DNA from: Ilex aquifolium
Taxonomy: Eukaryota > Streptophyta > Magnoliopsida > Aquifoliales > Aquifoliaceae
DNA length: 64,000 bases
NCBI GenBank assembly: GCA_951799425.1
Contig: OX637397.1
Coordinates: 4,703,001-4,767,000 of the forward strand
Direction: 5' to 3'
The notes under the pieces were generated by a model. That model saw nothing but the letters and a program-made list of their open reading frames with translations. It did no database searches and was not told where the DNA came from. The translations under genes and the position numbers were made by a program. Of this stretch, positions 58,298 through 64,000 are shown in pieces. Within the stretch, counting starts at the first letter, position 1. Every line of letters starts with the position of its first letter.

Positions 58298-60377
58298 CAC
58301 CCCGCATTTTCTTTTATATATGTATATAGATATATAGTAAATAATTGTTGTAAAAATGTGGATATGTGTAGTGATGTGTGTTTGAATTTGGTAGATTGAA
58401 AAAATAGAGATTTAAAATGTTAGTGGAAATAATAGTTGAAATTTGGTTTTTTATAAGTGAAAATAGGAAATTTTAGGTCCTAGAACTTGTATTAAATAGG
58501 TTTGGTGTAGAAATATGTGTTGGAGAGGTTTGAGATGGATTTGGTTGGCTTAGGAATGGATTGGAAATGGAAAAAAAAAATGAATGAAACGGGCTGTGAA
58601 CAGTGCACTGGCTGCAACTTCAAGCGCGATTTCGAACTTGATGCAGTCAATATCTCTCAAAACTCAAAACATGAAAGTTGTAGAGCTCTTTCTTAGCATT
58701 CCATAGCATCTTGAATCATCTCAATCGGAGCTCGGATGAGAGAGTTATGCCCATTCTACGAAGACTGGTCTGGAGTAGAGTGTTTGCCGAAACAGTAACA
58801 AAAAATCGGGATTTTTGTGTTTTAAAATACCATTTTAAGCCCCATTTGTCCCATTCTTCCATTCCACTCTCACCACAAACCTCTTAGAGCCCTAGGAGAA
58901 GATAAAGGGAAGAAAAAAGGGAGAAAGAGAGTCTCTAAAGCTTGGGCTTTGGTTTGAAATTCTTGATTTCAAGGTAGGGGTTTTCTTCCATTCTTGTCAA
59001 TTGAGGTTAGGGCATAAATATATGTATGTTTTCACTCTCATTCTTATATATATATGGTATGAAATACTTGATTCTTGACATTCTTGCAAAGATTATCATG
59101 TTTTAAACAAATCTATGGTGGAATAACCATTAAATCCCTTTTTCTCATCTTCAAACCATATGTTTCAAGAGAAATGGGTTTTTCTTTTGATTTCTCCCAT
59201 GTTCTTGATTTCAAAACTTTAGTGTTTCATATTGAACAACAAAATGGTATTTATGATGATCTCTTGTACATTTTCTTATATTGCTCTTTGTACAACTACT
59301 TGAGAAAATTGGGGGTTTATGGAATTGTTTGTTAATTGAGGAAATTGCTTGTAAATTGGGGACTTGTGTAATTGTTGGTTATGTGAGATATTTGTTGGTA
59401 TTTTATCTCTTGCGTGGTTGTACGATACGAACATGGATTACTATTGACCGAGTATCATGTAGTGGGTAGACGTCTTTGTATGCCACGCGGATATGAACTT
59501 TTCCTACCACATGGAGTGAGTAGACGCCTTTGTACGTCGTGTGGGTATGAACTTTTCCTATCACTAATGATCACGGATTAGTAACATGGGTTGTGTCGGA
59601 CATACAGTGTGGGTTATCGTGCATTGTACCAGAAATGGTTTCGACAAGAGTTTCGGGAAGTATGGGATTCCGCGAGAACTTGTTAGAAACGGTTTATGGT
59701 AGAATGGATTACCAATGGTATATTGTGTTTATTTATCCATTTCAATTACTGTTGCTATCTAAACTTGAGATCTGTTTAAATGTCCTCGTTTTACTTCAAA
59801 GATTATATATGCTATTTGTGAAATGAGACCGGCCATTTTATATGTTTTTATAAACCTTGTTCGAGTTTGGGAGGAATGTTGCTACAGAGCTTAGTGCTCA
59901 CCCCCTACAAACAACATATTTCAGGTCTTTGTCTAGAGGAGGAGCTCGGAACTGACGAGCCGGGACATTGGGAAGCTCTCATAGAAGGGAACGTAGATCC
60001 CGAGGGAGACGCTTAGTGTTCTATTTTCTTTTGTGATAAACTAGGAAGTTCCTTTTGAGGCAATGTAAAGTCTAACATTATTTTTATGTTTCCGCTGTCA
60101 AGTATAATTTAATTCTTTTGGGATGTAGATGCCATTGTTTGGCATATTTTTTTGGATAATGTTGTAAGTATTTTTATGAATCAATGGACCCGGTGTGGTC
60201 AATGTAGTATAATTGCACAGGTTGTGTTTTGGGTAGAGCTCCCCGAACAAAGGAGACTCTGCCCGAATTTCGTTAAATTAAGGACCCCCGGTTATTTATG
60301 GATTTTTATTAGTTGCTCTCAGGGTATAAATGGTTTTAAAATGTAATGCCGTCCAGGGTGGTATTTCGGGCGTTACA
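58293..60377. mobile_element. Gypsy-type solo LTR, 2085 bp, CAAGG duplication
   Basis: Begins TGTAACACCCCG and ends CGGGCGTTACA, flanked by exact 5-bp copies CAAGG (58288-58292 and 60378-60382). The interior matches the usual content of long chromovirus (Tekay/Del-type) LTRs: GGGTAGACGTCTTTG-type direct repeats (59461-59555), ACTGACGAGCCGGGACATTG, and no coding capacity. Presence of both ends with one duplication and no internal region marks a solo LTR formed by recombination. Confidence 0.93.
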
Positions 60378-60465
60378 CAAGGGATTTTGACCTCCCACGA
60401 TAATTTTCAACCAAATTATGGTTGTTTTTCATCTTTTCTACTATTTTTAAACTTAGTTTTAAATT
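60378..60465 (+). other. displaced 3' flank of ANK gene 2
   Basis: GGGATTTTGACCTCCCACGA continues the sequence after the gene 1 MITE (22500-22585). It includes GGATTTTGA, which would be the native end (codons GF then TGA) of gene 2 before the LTR arrived. Confidence 0.85.
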
Positions 60466-62340
60466 TGATGATGCACAAAATTGTCTTTGGCAAGATCAAC
60501 ATTCAAGTATGAATAGTGATGCAATTAATGAATAATAAACGGACAATCAATGGCAATCAATGAATCAAAACCACAAACAGAGAATTAACACAGGGATTTA
60601 TAGTGGTTCGGTTTCGGATGACCTACGTCCACTCTCTGGAATGGTAGCGATGGCCGGTGTTCTTTATTAATGAATAAGTGTCACCGGAGTGTTACAGAGC
60701 TTTGAGAGAGGGGCAGCAATGTGTAGAGGTATAGGAGGTGTGGTGTGTGTAAATTCTCAGATGCCTCTCCAAGTGGAGAGAGCTTACATTATATAAGCTC
60801 ACTAAGGCGGTGAGTTGAGATGGTCACCACTATTTTGGTAAGTATAGTTATGGTAGGATTCTACCACTTTGGTAGGTACACTTATGGTATGATTAGATCT
60901 CCGGTGCGTATCCCGATAATTTCTCCCTCGTGTCCCTATTGTGTAGGAGGAGGTCCTGAGATGGGCTAGGCTTGAGTCATAGGAGACTTCATTGGAATCA
61001 GGAGGCAAGGAGGAGACCAAGGCAGGCAAAGGAGGAGGGCTGGGCACCTGAGGAGGAGGGCAGGGCGTCTGGCATGATGGCTTGAGTGCTTGGGATAGTC
61101 TGGGCGCCCAGTTTGGGCGCCAGGGGGTCTTGGATGACCTTGTGTGCTCCTTGTTAATGTAGCTCCTTGAGCTTAATGAGCTTGACCGGGTTGACCATAT
61201 TGGGCTGAATTTGCTAGATCTCTTGGAGTTGGCCCCTTGAGCTTGTAACATGAGTTGGGCCCTTGGGCTTGGCCCATCATTTGCCCCCAAATGCCCTGTG
61301 TCCAATGGAATTTGGAGACGAGGGCACTCGGTTGAATTTGAATTTTCGGCTGACCGGTATAACTGGAAGAACTTCGGGAGGCCAAAACAGCTGTTTCTGA
61401 GCCTTTTTTGGACTTTTTATAACATTAGTCAGTGCCATAAGCAGGGAGTCTTGTAGGGCTCGTCAAGAGTTTCGATTTGATATATTATAAGCTCTGTTTG
61501 GAGCAACGGAACAAAAGTTACGGTCAAAACTTCGAACAGAGGGCTGTATGCACGGTTTTGGGTGCGATGACAGCTTTTGGGCGAGATGGAGGTGTCCTGG
61601 GCGAGCTGGAAGTGTCCTGGGCGAGCAGAATTTTTTTTTTTTTTCGAAAAAACTTTCGGAGGCCAAAACAGCTGTTTCTGAGCCTTTTTTGGACTTTTTA
61701 TAGCATCAGTCATAGCTAAAAGCTATGAGTCTTGTAGAGCTCGTCGAGAGCTTCGATTTGATATATTATAATCCCCATTTTGAGCACCTTGGGCGAACCT
61801 GGGCTGCCTTGGGCGAGCCGGAGCGGCCTTGGGCGAGCCTGGGCGCCACCTCTCGCTCCCGAGGGAGTCTGGGCACCTACTTCATCTCCTGAGGGGGTCT
61901 GGGCGCCACCTTCAGCTCCCGAGGGGGTCTGGGCGCCTACTTCATCTCCCGAGGGGGTCTGGGCGCCACCTTCAGCTTCTGAGGGGGTCTGGGCGCCACC
62001 TTCAGCTCCCGAGGGGGTCTGGGTGCCACCTCTCGCTTCCGAGGGGGTCTGGGTGGCCTTGGGAGCCTTGGCAAGCATGAGGCCTTTTGGGGAGCTTGGG
62101 CGAGCCTGGGACCTGGCGAGCTCCCTTGGGCAAGCTCCACTGAAGTAGGTGGCATTTTGGCGAGGAAGCCTACATAGAGGGGCGTGCAAAGGCTGGTCTA
62201 GGTGACCAGGGCGGCCAGGCAGCTGGGTACGCTGATCTAATGAAGCCCCTCGGGTTGCAGATGACCTAAGTTTGAAGATCCTGCCTAAAGATGGCAAAAA
62301 TAATGTTATTTCAAACATTAAAATATTTAATATGATTACC
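60466..62340. mobile_element. LTR-type sequence of a Gypsy-like element
   Basis: Starts TGATGATGCACA exactly where gene 2 flank stops matching gene 1 flank. Contains GTGGTTCGGTTTCGGATGAC and CCTACGTCCACTC, phrases common in plant LTRs, then GC-rich DNA. A 281-bp spaced duplication holds GGCCAAAACAGCTGTTTCTG (61380 and 61661). The right boundary is not resolved. Long frames on both strands are composition artefacts. Confidence 0.5.
61831..62055. repeat. 30-bp tandem repeat, about 7 units
   Basis: GAGGGGGTCTGGGYRCC starts at 61861 and every 30 bp to 62041. Two alternating subtypes (ACCTTCAGCTCC and TACTTCATCTCC) imply an earlier 60-bp unit. Because 30 is a multiple of three, several frames stay open. 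Confidence 0.92.
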
Positions 62341-62384
62341 TGGAGAGAGAGGCAGGCTGCTTGCGCGAGAGCAAAGTCAGAGCT

Positions 62385-62715
62385 GTGGACGTCCCATGAG
62401 AGAGCCGCATGATCATAGGCCGAGCTACGTATTGTCTCGGGAGATGGCTGCCTTAGCAGAGGCTTTCAAGGTGACTACTTGCGCGAGAGCAAAGTCATAG
62501 GCCGAGCTACGTATAGTCTCGGGTGATGGCTACCGTAGCAGAGGCTTTCAAGGTGACTACTTGCGCGAGAGCAGAAACATAGACCGAGCTACGTATAGTC
62601 TCGGGTGATGGCTGCCGTAGCAGAGACTTATTAGGTGACTACTTGCACGAGAGCAAAGTCATAGGCCGAGCTACGTATAGTCTCGGGAGATGGCTGCCGT
62701 AGCAGAGGCTTACAA
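62385..62715. repeat. 82-bp tandem repeat, 4 units
   Basis: GCCGAGCTACGTATAGTCTC occurs at about 62419, 62501, 62583 and 62665, with GCGAGAGCAAAGTC and GTAGCAGAGGCTT in each unit. Such arrays are common in untranslated parts of plant Gypsy elements. Confidence 0.92.
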
Positions 62716-62819
62716 AGTGTGTCCTGCACTCCTCTTTGGCTTTGTACTTGGCTTTCTTTCTTTATTCTTTTGGCTTTGAATGCTTATAGGTGGCTGCTGC
62801 TTTGCCCTGCTTGTTTACA

Positions 62820-63176
62820 AATACGCTGAAGATCAAGGAGGCAATCGATGTCCAGGCAGCGGAGAGGCGGGCACATGAGGCTGCTGAAGAGCAGTTAAGG
62901 TTTGAGCGACAGGCACGAGAGGATGTCGCGTAGCTTGCACGACAGGCACGAGAGGATGCCGTGAAACTGTTAAGGCTCGAGCGGCAGGCACGAGAGGATG
63001 CTGCTGAGAAGTTGAGGCTAGTGCATGAAAGGGCTACTCAACTTGAGGCTGACCTTCGAGTAGCACTTGAGAGAGCTACTAGGCCAGAGGCTCATTCCAT
63101 AGATATGGAGGAGATTGGAGAGATGATGTTGAGGAGCTGGGCGCTTGAGATTGGGCGCCTGGTGCTGGGTGCCTAG
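62820..63176 (+). pseudogene. coiled-coil frame of transposon type, one stop
   Basis: Reads an Ala/Glu/Arg-rich heptad-like stretch (AERRAHEAAEEQLRFERQ, RQAREDAVKLLRLERQ, ATQLEADLRVALERATR). A TAG at 62931 breaks the frame between near-identical repeats of RQARED. Such coiled coils occur in plant retroelement-derived proteins. No start codon before the stop is evident and both neighbours are repeats, so a host gene is unlikely. Confidence 0.45.
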
Positions 63177-63179
63177 TGT

Positions 63180-63540
63180 GGGGCGCCTGCTGCTAGGAGC
63201 CTGCTGCTAGGCGCTGGGCGCCTGCTGCTAGACGCTGGGCGCCTGTGATTGGGCACCTGAGAGTGGGGCGCCTGCTACTGGGTGCCTGGTGAGAGGGGGC
63301 GAGACCCCTCGTCTAGGCGACACCATAGGAGCGCTCTAGGTGGAGAGGGCGAGACCCTTCGTCGGCATCATGGGGGTGCCCAAGGTGGAAAGGGCGAGAC
63401 CCTTCGTCTAGGCACCATGGGGGCGCCCAAGGTAGAGAAGGGGAGACCCTTGTTGGCATTATGGAGGGCGCCCAAGGTGGAGAGGGTGAGACCCCTCGTC
63501 TGGGCGACTGCTCTGCTGGGAGCTATTTGTAAATTTTAGG
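63180..63540. repeat. GC-rich degenerate repeats (GGCGCCTGCTGCTAGG)
   Basis: Two families: GGGCGCCTGCTGCTAG/CTGGGCGCCT units at 63175-63290 and GGCGAGACCCTTCGTC units with GTGGAGAGGG at 63295-63510, period roughly 62 bp. No gene. Confidence 0.7.
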
Positions 63541-63709
63541 AAAGCAAAATAATTCTGGACACAATAATCTTGGCAGAATTTTATTTCATAAAATAACAAA
63601 TAACAAAGTAAATCAACTAATAAAGGATAGATAAAATCTTTAGGTGCTTGGTGTCCCGTAGGTGGGCCAAGACTTCCCTGTTGAAGTCGGAGTCACCTCC
63701 TCCTAGCCC

Positions 63710-64000
63710 TTAGGCAATCGTCTGGATTTCTCCGAGGGGTTGCTGGTGTTCTCTATCATCCTGGTCCCAACCAAGTTGCGGGACTTGTCTTCTGCCAGCA
63801 ACATACTGCCTCAAGTGACCACGCTGTATGAGCTCCTCGATCTGCCTTTTAAGATCAAAACAGTCGTCAGTGTCGTGGCCATGGTTGCGGTGGAAGCGAC
63901 AGTGCTTGCTAGGATTTCTACGGTTTGGGGATGACTTCATTTTTTCGGGCCAGCGGAGCGTAGGGTCATCCCGTATCTGAAATAGAATGTGCTCCACCGA
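63710..64000 (-). pseudogene. Gypsy gag C-terminal fragment, runs off right edge
   Basis: The minus strand is open from the window edge to TAA at 63710-63712. It carries KHCRFHRNHGHDTDDCFDLK followed by EELIQRGHLRQYV, the conserved region at the gag zinc-knuckle of plant Tat/Athila-type Gypsy elements. After the stop the frame still reads GLGGGDSDFNRE, resembling the usual continuation, so the stop is probably a mutation. No protease or reverse transcriptase follows to the left, so this element is broken or nested. The apparent first codon at 63997 is GTG and not a real start. Confidence 0.82.

Noticed and set aside
60802-61305. 167-codon minus frame rich in Ser/Pro
   Set aside because: Lies in LTR-type DNA, no domain, and overlaps LTR phrases.
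61716-62318. 200-codon minus frame and 122-codon plus frame
   Set aside because: Both are products of the 30-bp repeat, whose length is a multiple of three.
62385-62715. CRISPR-like direct repeats
   Set aside because: 82-bp units are contiguous with no unique spacers; plant nuclear context.

Overview
The window looks like nuclear DNA from a eudicot plant. It is AT-rich, has GT-AG introns, plant gene families (ankyrin-PGG membrane proteins, an NRPE7/NRPD7-type RNA polymerase subunit, an MO25-like protein), plant-type hAT, MULE, CACTA, Helitron, Copia and Gypsy elements, and many microsatellites. I cannot name the species from sequence alone.

Layout. 0-4.5 kb: minus-strand remains of two conserved genes (MO25-like exons at the left edge; a broken NRPE7/NRPD7-like exon with an in-frame stop) and a possible minus-strand leader near 4.4 kb. 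4.5-12.6 kb: repeat-rich intergenic DNA with a PIF/Harbinger MITE, a 651-bp TIR element, an LTR-like segment and a 1.1-kb CAC-rich tract. 12.6-22.5 kb: block 1, holding intact ANK-PGG gene 1, with a 4-kb Helitron in its 5' region. 22.5-36 kb: repeats, including a segmental duplication, a 330-bp tandem array, a CACTA MITE, a MULE-like element, a SINE and ANK gene relics. 36.6-44.5 kb: ANK gene 3 (one-base frameshift) and ANK gene 4 (multiply broken). 45-52 kb: orphan copies of the ANK promoter module, a second NRPE7-like fragment split by a hAT MITE, a Copia 5' end split by another hAT element, and an ANK exon-1 relic. 52.1-60.5 kb: block 2, a duplicate of block 1 with intact ANK-PGG gene 2, a hAT element in its promoter and a 2.1-kb solo LTR at its stop codon. 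60.5-64 kb: Gypsy-type DNA with tandem repeats and a partial gag on the minus strand.

The main theme is a tandem cluster of ACD6/ITN1-type ankyrin-PGG genes, all on the plus strand, being duplicated and broken. Two copies are intact (572 and 562 codons), two are full-length or nearly so but disabled, and at least four are fragments. Because blocks 1 and 2 are near-identical, each gives the empty site for transposons in the other. The Helitron and one hAT can therefore be bounded to the base. In both intact genes the final codons and the stop lie in, or at the border of, a transposon insertion. Family knowledge suggests plasma-membrane or ER-membrane proteins acting in defence or stress signalling; the sequence itself shows only the domain architecture.
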